Position numbers and translations under genes: made by a program. The notes beneath the pieces were generated by a model. That model did no database searches. It saw only the letters and a program-made list of their open reading frames with translations, and had not been told where the DNA came from. Shown piece by piece: positions 15,665-23,448 of a DNA stretch of 64,000 bases (positions are counted from its first letter, which is position 1; the number at the start of each line of letters is the position of its first letter). Source of the stretch: REEB95 sp963810055 (GTDB taxonomy: Bacteria; Pseudomonadota; Alphaproteobacteria; ATCC43930; CGMCC-115725); contig CAWEME010000012.1 in assembly GCA_963810055.1 (NCBI GenBank), forward strand, positions 124,001 to 188,000, given 5' to 3'.

Positions 15665-16786
15665 ATGGCCGCCCGCACCACGCCGCCGTTTCGCGCCGAT
15701 CACGTCGGGAGCCTGTTGCGCCCCAAGACCCTGCTCGCCGCGCGCGAGAAACGGAAACGCAACGAGATCACCCCGGCCGAACTCAAGGCGGTCGAGGACG
15801 ACGCCATCCGCGAGGTGGTGAAGCTTCAGGAATCGATCGGCCTCAAGGACGTGACCGACGGCGAATTCCGCCGCGCCTATTGGCATTTGGATTTCCTCGA
15901 GCGCTTCTCCAACGTCACCATCGTGCCGCCTTCGGTCGGCGTGAAGTTCCACACCCACAAGGGCGACGTCGAATTCAAGCCGCCCGGCATCCGGGTCGAC
16001 GGCAAGCTTTCCCGGCCCAAGCCGATCTTCGTCGACCATTTCAAGTTCCTGAAATCCGTCGCCAAGGCGATGCCCAAGATCACCATCCCCTCGCCCTCGA
16101 CCATGCATTTCCGCGGCGGGCGCAAGGCGATCGACGCCAAGGCCTATCCCGACATGGCCCTGTTCTACGCCGATCTGGCGCGGGTCTATAACGAGGAGAT
16201 CAAGGACATGGCGGATGCCGGCTGCCGCTATCTCCAGATCGACGAGGTGAATTTCGCCTATCTGTGCGACCCCAAGCTGCGCGAGCAGGTGAAGGGCATC
16301 GGCGAGGATCCCAACCAGCTGCCGCACACCTACGCCAAGCTCATCAACAATGCGATCGCCGGCATGCCCAAGGACATGACCTTCTGCATGCATATCTGCC
16401 GCGGCAACTTCAAGAGCGCCTGGGTGGCCGAAGGCGGCTACGAGCCGGTGGCCGAGGCGTTGTTTAACGAGCTCGCCATTACGGGATATTTCATGGAATG
16501 GGACGACGAGCGTTCGGGCGGCTTCGAGCCGCTGCGTTTTGTCCCGAAGGGGAAAGTCGTGGTGCTGGGCCTGGTCACGACCAAGCTCCCGAAGCTCGAA
16601 AGCAAGGACGAGCTGAAGCGGCGCATCGAGCAGGCTTCGAAGTTCGTGCCTTTGGACCAGCTCGCGCTCGGGCCGCAATGCGGCTTCTCCTCGACCGTCG
16701 AGGGCAACGAGGTGACGATCGACGACGAGAAGCGCAAGCTCGCGCTCATCGTCGAGGTCGCGCGCGAGGTCTGGGGCGGGGTTTGA
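15665..16786 (+). CDS. MetE-like methyltransferase, paralogue A
   Basis: The 373-residue single-domain MetE-like TIM barrel (YxjG/YxjH type) starts with PPFRADHVGSLLRP. The zinc ligands of the MetE family are in place: His243 and Cys245 (CMHICRG), Glu278 (FMEWDDE) and Cys339 (LGPQCGF). It would catalyse zinc-dependent methyl transfer to a thiol acceptor. A GGGAGAA ribosome site precedes ATG 15665. It is colinear and equal in length with the gene at 18575. It follows an aromatic catabolic cluster, so a role in handling methyl groups from methoxylated aromatics is conceivable but unproven. No riboswitch was recognised upstream. Confidence 0.87.
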   Translation: MAARTTPPFRADHVGSLLRPKTLLAAREKRKRNEITPAELKAVEDDAIREVVKLQESIGLKDVTDGEFRRAYWHLDFLERFSNVTIVPPSVGVKFHTHKGDVEFKPPGIRVDGKLSRPKPIFVDHFKFLKSVAKAMPKITIPSPSTMHFRGGRKAIDAKAYPDMALFYADLARVYNEEIKDMADAGCRYLQIDEVNFAYLCDPKLREQVKGIGEDPNQLPHTYAKLINNAIAGMPKDMTFCMHICRGNFKSAWVAEGGYEPVAEALFNELAITGYFMEWDDERSGGFEPLRFVPKGKVVVLGLVTTKLPKLESKDELKRRIEQASKFVPLDQLALGPQCGFSSTVEGNEVTIDDEKRKLALIVEVAREVWGGV

Positions 16787-16794
16787 CCTTATTC

Positions 16795-16930
16795 GTCATC
16801 GCGAGCCGCGAAGCGGCGAAGCGATCCAGGCTAGGGCTGGATTGCTTCGGCCGCGCGGGCGCGGCCTCGCAATGACGACACCAAAATGTCATCGCGACGC
16901 CGAGCGAAGCGAGGCGGAAGCGATCCAGGC
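16795..16930. repeat. REP-like palindromic repeats, copies R2 and R2b
   Basis: R2 (16795-16877) has the two-hairpin structure of the family. Its last 41 bases, from CTGGATTGCTTCGG to CGCAATGACG, are identical to 17249-17289. A partial copy R2b (16888-16930) follows, starting GTCATCGCGACG. Together with 17249 they bracket the GIY-YIG gene. Confidence 0.85.
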
Positions 16931-16942
16931 AGCCCAGGCGGC

Positions 16943-17230
16943 TTAAGCCAAATCCGCGTATAAATCGCGCCAAGCCGGATTCGAGGCTTCGATCAAAGCC
17001 AGCTTTTTGCGACGCGATCCTGCTTTGATTTGCTTTTCGCGCGCGATTGCGCTGGCCATGTCGTCATACTGTTCAAACCAGACGAGCCGCTTGCAGCCAT
17101 ATCGCGCCGAAAAACCCGGCACAAGCGATTCGCGATGCTGGTGGGCACGCCGAATCAAGTCGGACGTGACGCCGGTGTACAGCGTGCCGTTGCGCCCGCT
17201 GGCCATGATATAGACCGCCGGCTGCTTCAT
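16943..17230 (-). CDS. Small GIY-YIG nuclease-domain protein
   Basis: The 95-residue protein consists of just a GIY-YIG domain: V-Y-I at 6-8, Y-T-G at 18-20 (TLYTGVTSDL), Arg27-Arg28 and a Glu in AREKQIK near 65, followed by a WRDLYADL tail. Stand-alone proteins of this type (UPF0213/YhbQ-like) are presumed DNA nucleases without a defined target. The gene lies between REP-like copies on both sides, with perfect 41-bp direct repeats outside it, suggesting it moved together with the repeats. It starts at ATG 17230. Confidence 0.85.
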   Translation of the reverse strand: MKQPAVYIMASGRNGTLYTGVTSDLIRRAHQHRESLVPGFSARYGCKRLVWFEQYDDMASAIAREKQIKAGSRRKKLALIEASNPAWRDLYADLA

Positions 17231-17248
17231 GCCGCGTATCTAACCAAC

Positions 17249-17289
17249 CTGGATTGCTTCGGCCGCGCGGGCGCGGCCTCGCAATGACG
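17249..17289. repeat. REP-like repeat half, copy R3
   Basis: A 41-base sequence identical and in the same orientation to 16837-16877. It contains one hairpin, GGCCGCGC/GCGCGGCC. With R2 it forms a perfect direct repeat around the GIY-YIG gene. Confidence 0.85.
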
Positions 17290-17293
17290 GTTT

Positions 17294-18499
17294 CTACTTC
17301 GCCAGCGGTTCGCCGCCCGGCTTGGAGAGCCACTTCCAGCTCTTGGTCGCCGGATCGTAGGTGGTCACGGTCGAGCCGTCGGGGCCGAGGCCGCGTTCGG
17401 GGTATTTGACGAAGTCGTAGACGCCGTCGACCCCGGCGAAGTTGGTGAGATGCGCGATGAAATCGCGCATCTGCGCCGCCGTCGCGTTGGGGCCGAGCTT
17501 GCGCAGGCCCTCGACCACGATCAGGCCCGCGTCCCAGGAGGTCGCCACCTGGTTGTCGGCGCGCAGATTGTGCTCCTTCAGGATGGCGTACATCTCGTGC
17601 TGTTTCTTCTCGACGCGCGGGTCGAGTTTCAACACGCCCTCATGCTCGGGATAAAGCGCCGAGGCCAGGACCAGCTGCTTGGGCAGGAAATCGGTCCACT
17701 GCGCCATGGCGGCGAAGGTCTGGTTGCCGCTGGTCGGCGCCACCGGCAAATCGACCCCGTCCTGCACCATGCCCTTGAACACGGTCGCCGCCGGCGCGCC
17801 GGTGGTCCAGGCGATGATCGCCTGCGCCCCCGAGGCCTTGATGTTGGCGATCTGCGCCGCGACCGAGACGTCGGTCGGATTGAAATGCTCGGCGATCACC
17901 TTCTGCATCTTGCCCGCGTTCTCGGGATAAGCGAGGACGGTGTCGACCGCGCGGTCGCCGTCCTGGCCGCTGGCGTCGGTGGTCATCAGCGTCGCGAGCT
18001 TGGTCCAGCCCTTCATGCGGTAATAGCGCGTCACCGCCGCGATCTGGTCGATCGAGGAGGCGCTGGTCGAGAACACGTAGCCGCCGGGCTTGGGATGGAT
18101 CGCCGGCGACAGGCAGTAATGCACCGGCCCGTTGGCCATCAGCGGCGCCATGGCGAGGCACTCGCCCACCAGGCTCGAACCCATGACCACGACCGGGGCG
18201 GGCTTGCCGCCCAGCACGTCGGTGGTGAGCTGCACCGCCACTTGCGGGCTGGTCTGGTCGTCGCCGAAGATGAAATGGAGCTGCTTGCCGCGGATGCCGC
18301 CGGTCTTGTTGACGTAGGACGCCAGCGCCTCGAGCGTGTCCTTCTGGCCCATGCCCACGAAGGCGGCGCCGCCGGTCAGCGGCACGATGACATGGATGTC
18401 GTAGGTGTCGGCGGCGCGCGCCGGGGCTCCCGGCGCCAGCGCCAGCAGCAGCGAAACCGCGAAGGCCAAAAGCACGCGCGGCCGGATTATGGTTTTCAT
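17294..18499 (-). CDS. ABC transporter substrate-binding protein, LivK type
   Basis: The 401-residue periplasmic protein has a signal peptide (to APARA) and a type I binding fold: YDIHVIVPLTGGAA, VNKTGGIRGKQLHFIFGDD, VVMGSSLVGEC and AWTTGAPAATVFKGM. This is the pattern of branched-chain amino acid or aromatic-acid (HAA-family) uptake systems. GGGAGGGAGCC precedes ATG 18499. No permease or ATPase genes are in the window, so its transporter must be elsewhere. Location between MetE-like genes and near lig genes suggests an aromatic acid or related carboxylate as ligand, by inference. Confidence 0.85.
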   Translation of the reverse strand: MKTIIRPRVLLAFAVSLLLALAPGAPARAADTYDIHVIVPLTGGAAFVGMGQKDTLEALASYVNKTGGIRGKQLHFIFGDDQTSPQVAVQLTTDVLGGKPAPVVVMGSSLVGECLAMAPLMANGPVHYCLSPAIHPKPGGYVFSTSASSIDQIAAVTRYYRMKGWTKLATLMTTDASGQDGDRAVDTVLAYPENAGKMQKVIAEHFNPTDVSVAAQIANIKASGAQAIIAWTTGAPAATVFKGMVQDGVDLPVAPTSGNQTFAAMAQWTDFLPKQLVLASALYPEHEGVLKLDPRVEKKQHEMYAILKEHNLRADNQVATSWDAGLIVVEGLRKLGPNATAAQMRDFIAHLTNFAGVDGVYDFVKYPERGLGPDGSTVTTYDPATKSWKWLSKPGGEPLAK

Positions 18500-18574
18500 C
18501 TTGGCTCCCTCCCTTTATTAAGGGCAACCATCCTAGCTCGCGCCATTTCTGTCAACCGCCTCCGAGGTCGCCTT

Positions 18575-19696
18575 ATGGTTGCACGCTCATCCCCGCCCTT
18601 CCGCGCCGACCATGTCGGCAGCCTGCTGCGCCCGCCGAAACTTCTGGAGGCGCGGGAACGGAGAAAACGCGGCGAAATAACCCCGGAACAGTTGAAGGCC
18701 ATCGAGGACGCCGCCATAAGGGACGTGGTCAAGCTCCAGGAGGACCTGGGCTTGAAGGCCGTGACCGACGGCGAATTCCGCCGCACCTTGTGGCACATGG
18801 ATTTCTTGACATCTTTCGCCAACGTCAAATCGGTGCCGGGCAAGGTGAAAACCCGTTTCCACACCGAAGCGGGCGAGATCGAGCGCACGCCGTCGGCGCT
18901 GGCGGTGACGGGCAAGCTGGGGCGGCCCAAGCCGATCTTCGTCGAGCATTTCAAGTTCCTGAAGTCGATCGCCCGGGCGATGCCCAAGCAAACCATCCCC
19001 TCGCCTTCGATCGTGCATTTCCGCGGCGGGCGCGAGGCGATCGACATCCGCGCCTATCCCACGCTCGATGCCTTCTATGCCGACCTGGCGCTGGTCTATA
19101 GCGAGGAAGTCCGCGATCTGGCGGCGGCCGGTTGCCGTTATCTCCAGATCGACGAGGTCAATTTCGCCTATCTGTGCGATCCCAAATTGCGCGAGCAGGT
19201 CAAGGATCTCGGCGAGGACCCCGACACTTTGCCGGCGACCTACGCCAAGCTCATCAACGAGTCGATCAAATCGCGTCCCGGCGACATGATTGTTTGCATG
19301 CATCTCTGCCGCGGCAATTTCGAAGGCGCCTGGATGGCCGAAGGCGGTTACGAGCCGGTGGCCGAGGTGCTGTTCAACGCCATCGGGGTTTCCGGATATT
19401 TCCTCGAATATGACAGCGACCGCGCCGGCGGATTCGAGCCGCTGCGTTTCCTGCCCAAGGGCAAGATCGCGGTGCTGGGCCTGGTGACAAGCAAGAGCGG
19501 CAAGCTCGAAACCAAGGATTCATTGAAGCGCCGCATCGACCAGGCCGCGAAATTTGTCTCCCTGGACCAGTTGGCGTTATCGCCGCAATGCGGCTTCGCC
19601 AGCGGCGAGCGCGGCAACAAGCTGTCGCAAGCCGACGAAATCGCCAAGCTCAAGCTGGTGGTCGAGACCGCGCGCGAGGTCTGGGGCGGGGTTTAG
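18575..19696 (+). CDS. MetE-like methyltransferase, paralogue B
   Basis: The 373-residue protein is colinear with the gene at 15665. It starts PPFRADHVGSLLRPP and keeps the zinc ligands in CMHLCRG (His, Cys), FLEYDSD (Glu) and LSPQCGF (Cys). The central block IDEVNFAYLCDPKLREQVK is shared exactly. It is divergent from the LivK-type gene, sharing a 75-base control region. Having two close paralogues plus a third at the window start is unusual and suggests different methyl acceptors. The last 34 bases, including the stop, are duplicated at 19804-19837. Confidence 0.87.
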   Translation: MVARSSPPFRADHVGSLLRPPKLLEARERRKRGEITPEQLKAIEDAAIRDVVKLQEDLGLKAVTDGEFRRTLWHMDFLTSFANVKSVPGKVKTRFHTEAGEIERTPSALAVTGKLGRPKPIFVEHFKFLKSIARAMPKQTIPSPSIVHFRGGREAIDIRAYPTLDAFYADLALVYSEEVRDLAAAGCRYLQIDEVNFAYLCDPKLREQVKDLGEDPDTLPATYAKLINESIKSRPGDMIVCMHLCRGNFEGAWMAEGGYEPVAEVLFNAIGVSGYFLEYDSDRAGGFEPLRFLPKGKIAVLGLVTSKSGKLETKDSLKRRIDQAAKFVSLDQLALSPQCGFASGERGNKLSQADEIAKLKLVVETAREVWGGV

Positions 19697-19701
19697 CGCC
19701 T

Positions 19702-19788
19702 GTCATTGCGAGGTGGCGCCTTGAGCGCCACCGAAGCAATCCAGCTTTACTCTGGATCGCTTCGCCGCCGCGCGGCTCGCGATGACGG
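19702..19788. repeat. REP-like palindromic repeat, copy R4
   Basis: Same layout as R1 at 11665: GTCATTGCGAGG at the left and GCTCGCGATGACGG at the right. The first hairpin differs in bases but stays paired (GGTGGCGC with GCGCCACC), that is, it covaries with R1. It sits between two copies of the metE-like gene end. Confidence 0.85.
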
Positions 19789-19803
19789 TTGGATTTAAGA
19801 GCA

Positions 19804-19837
19804 ACCGCGCGCGAGGTCTGGGGCGGGGTTTAGCGCC
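19804..19837 (+). repeat. Duplicated 3-prime end of MetE-like paralogue B
   Basis: The 34 bases from ACCGCGCGCGAGG to GGTTTAGCGCC are identical to 19667-19700, which encode the last residues (REVWGGV) and stop of the gene at 18575. The two copies flank REP copy R4 as direct repeats. The right copy also carries the stop end of the convergent gene at 19830. Confidence 0.88.
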
Positions 19838-20259
19838 AGGCGAAGGCGATTTTGACCGGCGGGTTGCTCGATCCGCGCGAAAACAATTCGAGCGTGACGG
19901 TTGGGGCGGCAGCCTTGTTCGCGAAGGCGTCCAAAATCTGCCGCACCCTGCCGGTCTCGGGCCGCAGATCCTGGCCGTCGACCGAAATCACTTCCATGCC
20001 GATGAGATTTCTTGGATTTGGCGAGAGCGCAATTGGGCTTGCCGCCGGTGCAGCCGGTGAGCACGGCAATCTGATTCGTCTTGTAATAATGCGGCCCGTT
20101 TGCCGGCCCCATCTCCACCTGGACGGATTGGATGGCGAAGTCGAGGCCGCCGGCGCTGCCCATGGGCGGGCCGTGGTCCGGCGTCGGCGGGATGTCCGCG
20201 CCGGCGGGCGCGGCCGCCAGCATCAACGCGAGGCCGATCAGCCCGATCCGGTTCCGCAT
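19830..20259 (-). pseudogene. Secreted hypothetical protein, frameshifted
   Basis: GGGAGGATAGC precedes ATG 20259, which begins a signal peptide (MRNRIGLIGLALML to AGA). The mature protein runs TVLTGC-like to CALAKS, where the frame breaks near 20012-20013. The other frame continues NLIGMEVISVDGQDLRPETG and ends EL, FSRG, VKIAFAWR. Removing one T/A base pair restores a single protein of about 143 residues, with the two halves matching a hypothetical periplasmic family in alphaproteobacteria as I recall it. Function is unknown. It may be decay or a base-calling error. Confidence 0.72.
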
Positions 20260-20336
20260 GCTATCCTCCCGCACTTGTTCGCGGCACTATATACCCGAAC
20301 CGTCGGCAAAAGCGGCTGAGCGAAAGGCGAGGATCG

Positions 20337-20678
20337 ATGGTGGAAGCCGAAGCGCTGGCGCTCTCCGCGGCGATCGAAGGGCCGATCGCGTATCTCATCG
20401 TCCGCCTGACGCGGTGGCCGTGCCGGGGCGCCCTGCATGTGGGATTGGCTTCGGCCGTGGCGACGGCGGTGACCCATCCGCAGCTGTGGGAGGCCGCGTT
20501 CTGGGCCTATCCGCGTTTCCCCTATTGGCCTTCCATCATCGTGCTCGAGGCGCTGGTGATCCTGGCCGAAGGCCTGCTGATCGCCTGGATGGCCAAGCTT
20601 GCCCTGCGCCACGCCATGATCGTGTCGTTGATCGCCAATTCGGCCTCTTGCCTGGCCGGATTGCTGATCGCCGGGTGA
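20337..20678 (+). CDS. Small hydrophobic membrane protein
   Basis: The 113-residue protein has three hydrophobic segments (residues about 25-45, 63-85 and 90-112). It starts MVEAEALALSAAIEGPIAYL and ends ASCLAGLLIAG. A purine-rich AAAGGCGAGG precedes ATG 20337. I do not recognise the family. It is divergent from the broken secreted gene and followed by tRNA-Arg on the opposite strand. Confidence 0.65.
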   Translation: MVEAEALALSAAIEGPIAYLIVRLTRWPCRGALHVGLASAVATAVTHPQLWEAAFWAYPRFPYWPSIIVLEALVILAEGLLIAWMAKLALRHAMIVSLIANSASCLAGLLIAG

Positions 20679-20721
20679 CGCGGACGAGACCACGCGCGAA
20701 ATCCGGCGTGGCGGCGTAGGG

Positions 20722-20798
20722 TGGTGTCCCCGGCGTGACTCGAACACGCGACCCCCGGTTTAGGAAACCGATGCTCTATCCAGCTGAGCTACGGGGAC
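20722..20798 (-). tRNA. tRNA-Arg (anticodon CCT)
   Basis: A 77-base cloverleaf with encoded CCA. The acceptor stem is GTCCCCG/CGGGGAC, the D-arm GCTC..GAGC, the anticodon loop TTCCTAA with anticodon CCT, and the T-arm holds GTTCGAGTC. It decodes AGG. No integrated element or duplicated tRNA end was seen next to it. Confidence 0.96.
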
Positions 20799-21058
20799 TT
20801 GGGACGCCTTATAGCAAGGCCCCGGGGGCCAAGCCATGACGCGCCCGCGCATGCGGGCTGCGAATGCGATGCACGACGCTAGCCTTTGAAAAAACAGGCA
20901 AATCCGGATTTTTTGGGTTTCCGGAACCCTCCGTTGCACCCACCTAACATTCCCGTTAAGGTTTAACCAATCGGCATCGCGTCCTTGCCCGTCTAACGCA
21001 AGCGCCGCCAATGCTTAGGGCCATCAAGAGCCGTTCAACAACCACGGGGGTAACGTCC

Positions 21059-22465
21059 ATGTCCGTTTCCGCATCGACTATGGGCCGCAAGTCCTGGTCC
21101 CAGCACATCGGCTTCATCATCGCGGCCTCCTCGGTCGGCACCTTGATCGAGTGGTACGACTTCTACCTCTACGGCGTGCTCGCCGTGTTCTTCGGCGCTC
21201 ATTTCTTCTCGCCGGATCTCAATCCCAACATCGCCTTCATCGCCAGCTTGTTGGTGTTCTGGACCGGATTCCTGGTCCGGCCTTTCGGCGCCGTTCTCTT
21301 CGGCCATCTCGGCGACCTGATCGGCCGCAAATTCACCTTCATGCTGACCCTGGCCTTGATGGGCCTGGCCACCTTCCTGGTGGGCTGTCTGCCGGTTTAC
21401 GCCACCATCGGCGCGCTGGCGCCGGTGCTGCTGGTCGCCTGCCGCGTCGTGCAAGGCCTGGCCTTGGGCGGCGAATACGGCGGCGCGGCGACCTATATCG
21501 CCGAACACTCACCCGAGGGCAGGCGCGGGCTCTACACCAGCTGGATCCAGACCACCGCCACCTTCGGCATCGTGCTGGCGCTGCTGGTGATCCTGGCCTT
21601 CCGCCTCGGCATGGGCGACGCCGACTTCAGCTCCTATGGCTGGCGTTATCCGTTCCTCTTGTCGGCGGTGCTGGTCATCCTCTCCGGCTACATCCGGTTG
21701 AGGCTGCAGGAATCGCCGCTCTTCGCCCAGCTCAAGTCGCAGGGCAAGACCTCGCACAATCCGGTCAAGGAAACCTATTCGAGCGGCCGGAACGTGGGCA
21801 AGATGCTGATCGCGTTGTTCGGCGCCACGGCGCCGGAAGGCGTGGTCTGGTACACTGGGCAATTCTACGCCCTGTTCTATCTCACCACCGTGATGAAGAT
21901 CCCCTATGTCCAGGCCTATGTGATGTTGATGATCGCGCTGATCTTCGGCGCGACCGGCTTCATCTTTTTCGGCTGGCTGTCGGACAAGATCGGGCGCAAG
22001 TGGATCATGACCGCGGGCTTCGCGCTGGCGGTCGTGACCTACATTCCGGTGTTCGAGACCATGTTGGCCAACAAGGACAACCCGGTCCTCCTCACCTTGC
22101 TGATCTTCTACATGGTCATCCTGGTGACCATGGTGTACGGGCCGATCGCGGCCTTCCTGGTCGAGTTCTTCCCGGCCAGAATCCGCTACAGCTCGATGTC
22201 GCTGCCTTATCACATCGGCAACGGCGTGTTCGGCGGCCTGGTGCCGGCCGCGGGAGCTTCGCTCGCGGCCACCTCGCTCGCCGCGGTCTCGCTGCCGCTG
22301 GTGGGCGTGATCGGGCCGCTGGTGGGTTTGCTCTATCCGATGGGCATCGCGGCCCTCGGCGTGGTCGTGAGCCTCACGGTCATACCCAACACCACCAGCG
22401 ACACCAAGATCTGGGAAGAGGTGGGCGGCAGGCGCCGGCCGCCGCTGGTTCCCGACCAGCCGTAA
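21059..22465 (+). CDS. MFS transporter, metabolite:proton symporter (MHS) type
   Basis: The protein of about 468 residues has 12 membrane segments. MHS-family marks are GTLIEWYDFYLYG in the first helix, RPFGAVLFGHLGDLIGRK in loop 2-3, the acidic QGLALGGEYGGAATYIAEH, WRYPFLL and RLRLQESPLF, and FFGWLSDKIGRK in loop 8-9. Relatives (ShiA, KgtP, ProP) carry organic acids or osmolytes into the cell; the substrate here is unknown. ATG 21059 follows a GGGGGT stretch; an ATG at 21011 is in frame but has no ribosome site. A strong terminator follows. Confidence 0.9.
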   Translation: MSVSASTMGRKSWSQHIGFIIAASSVGTLIEWYDFYLYGVLAVFFGAHFFSPDLNPNIAFIASLLVFWTGFLVRPFGAVLFGHLGDLIGRKFTFMLTLALMGLATFLVGCLPVYATIGALAPVLLVACRVVQGLALGGEYGGAATYIAEHSPEGRRGLYTSWIQTTATFGIVLALLVILAFRLGMGDADFSSYGWRYPFLLSAVLVILSGYIRLRLQESPLFAQLKSQGKTSHNPVKETYSSGRNVGKMLIALFGATAPEGVVWYTGQFYALFYLTTVMKIPYVQAYVMLMIALIFGATGFIFFGWLSDKIGRKWIMTAGFALAVVTYIPVFETMLANKDNPVLLTLLIFYMVILVTMVYGPIAAFLVEFFPARIRYSSMSLPYHIGNGVFGGLVPAAGASLAATSLAAVSLPLVGVIGPLVGLLYPMGIAALGVVVSLTVIPNTTSDTKIWEEVGGRRRPPLVPDQP

Positions 22466-22488
22466 TCGCCGTAAGGTCAAAACGGATA

Positions 22489-22521
22489 AAGGCCCGGGAG
22501 TAATCCCGGGCCTTCTTTTTT
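22489..22521 (+). terminator. Rho-independent terminator after the MFS gene
   Basis: A perfect 11-bp stem, AAGGCCCGGGA with TCCCGGGCCTT, tetraloop GTAA, then CTTTTTTT. It lies 24 bases after the MFS stop. It separates this gene from the convergent carD. Confidence 0.95.
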
Positions 22522-22598
22522 CGGCCGTGAAAATTTGAGGCGCCCGCCGGCCCCGCCGGCGCAGCCGGCAAAAGAAAACGGGCCGGCAATAAAATGGT

Positions 22599-23096
22599 TT
22601 AGGCGACCCGCAGCATGCCCTCGACGCGCTTCACCGCCGAAGCCTCGTCGATGTTCTCGACGGCGGCGAATTCGCGCACCAGCCGGTCGAGCGCCGCCTG
22701 GTAGATCTGGCGCTCGCTGTAGGACTGCTCGGGCTGGCCGACATTGCGGTAGAGGTCGCGCACCACCTCGGCGATCGAGCCGGGATCGCCGGAATTGATC
22801 TTGGCCTCGTATTCCTGGGCGCGGCGGCTCCACATCGTGCGCTTGGCGCGCGAACGGCCCTTGAGCTTGGCGAGCGCCACGTCCATTTCCTTGCGGGTCG
22901 AGAGGCGGCGCAGGCCCGAATTCTTGGCCTTGCCCACCGGCACGCGCAACGTCATGCGGTCCTTGTCGAAATGGACGACGAAGACGTTGAGCTGATAGCC
23001 GGCGATTTCCTGGTCTTCGATGCCGAGGATCTTGCCGACGCCGTGAGTCGGGTAGACGACGAAATCGCCGGTGTTGAAGCCGAGCTTCTCGGTCAT
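22599..23096 (-). CDS. carD: CarD-family transcription regulator
   Basis: The 165-residue protein has the RNA-polymerase-interacting Tudor-like domain at the N-terminus (NTGDFVVYPTHGVGKI to VPVGKA) followed by a helical DNA-binding part (KMDV-type KLKGRSRAKRTMWSRRAQEY, then AEVVRDLYRN and SERQIYQAALDRL). CarD/CdnL binds the beta subunit and stabilises open promoter complexes. The start is ATG 23096. The AT-rich stretch at 23218-23255 upstream is the likely promoter region. Together with fdxA it occupies one end of a conserved gene order that is interrupted here. Confidence 0.95.
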   Translation of the reverse strand: MTEKLGFNTGDFVVYPTHGVGKILGIEDQEIAGYQLNVFVVHFDKDRMTLRVPVGKAKNSGLRRLSTRKEMDVALAKLKGRSRAKRTMWSRRAQEYEAKINSGDPGSIAEVVRDLYRNVGQPEQSYSERQIYQAALDRLVREFAAVENIDEASAVKRVEGMLRVA

Positions 23097-23343
23097 GGTT
23101 TTCACTTCTTTCTTGCGCACGGAAAAGACCCGCGGATTGTCCGACTTAAGACCCGAGAATGCCCCGGGCCGCGAGAAGGGCTTGCGGCGGCGGTAGCCAT
23201 ACACCGGGGAAGACGCACTATTTGTGCATCTATTGTAATAAATAACACAAAATTCCGGAAAAAGCCAGTGCGGGAGCCATGCGGAGGATGCAGACCTCCC
23301 CGTAAGCCCAGGAATTAACGGAGTTTTTAGCCTGAAGCCTTGG

Positions 23344-23441
23344 CTTGGCTTCGCCCTGGCCGGGCTACGCGGCCGGACCGGGCGGCCGGGCTTGGCTTCG
23401 CCCTGGCCGGGCGGCCTGGCTTGGCTTCGCCCTGGCCGGGC
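23344..23441. repeat. Three copies of a 22-base GC-rich direct repeat
   Basis: CTTGGCTTCGCCCTGGCC followed by GGGC occurs at 23344, 23391 and 23420 without mismatches. The spacing is irregular (47 and 29 bases), so this is not a CRISPR array. It fills the region between fdxA and the carD promoter and could be expanding by slippage. Confidence 0.8.
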
Positions 23442-23448
23442 TACGCTG

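Noticed and set aside
17450..19696. 748-residue open frame on the plus strand
   Set aside because: The first part is antisense to the LivK-type gene; the true gene starts at ATG 18575.
20812..21010. Possible integration site next to tRNA-Arg
   Set aside because: No duplicated tRNA 3-prime end and no integrase gene were found in the window.
23344..23441. Possible CRISPR array
   Set aside because: Three units with unequal spacers of 25 and 7 bases, GC-rich, with no cas genes nearby.
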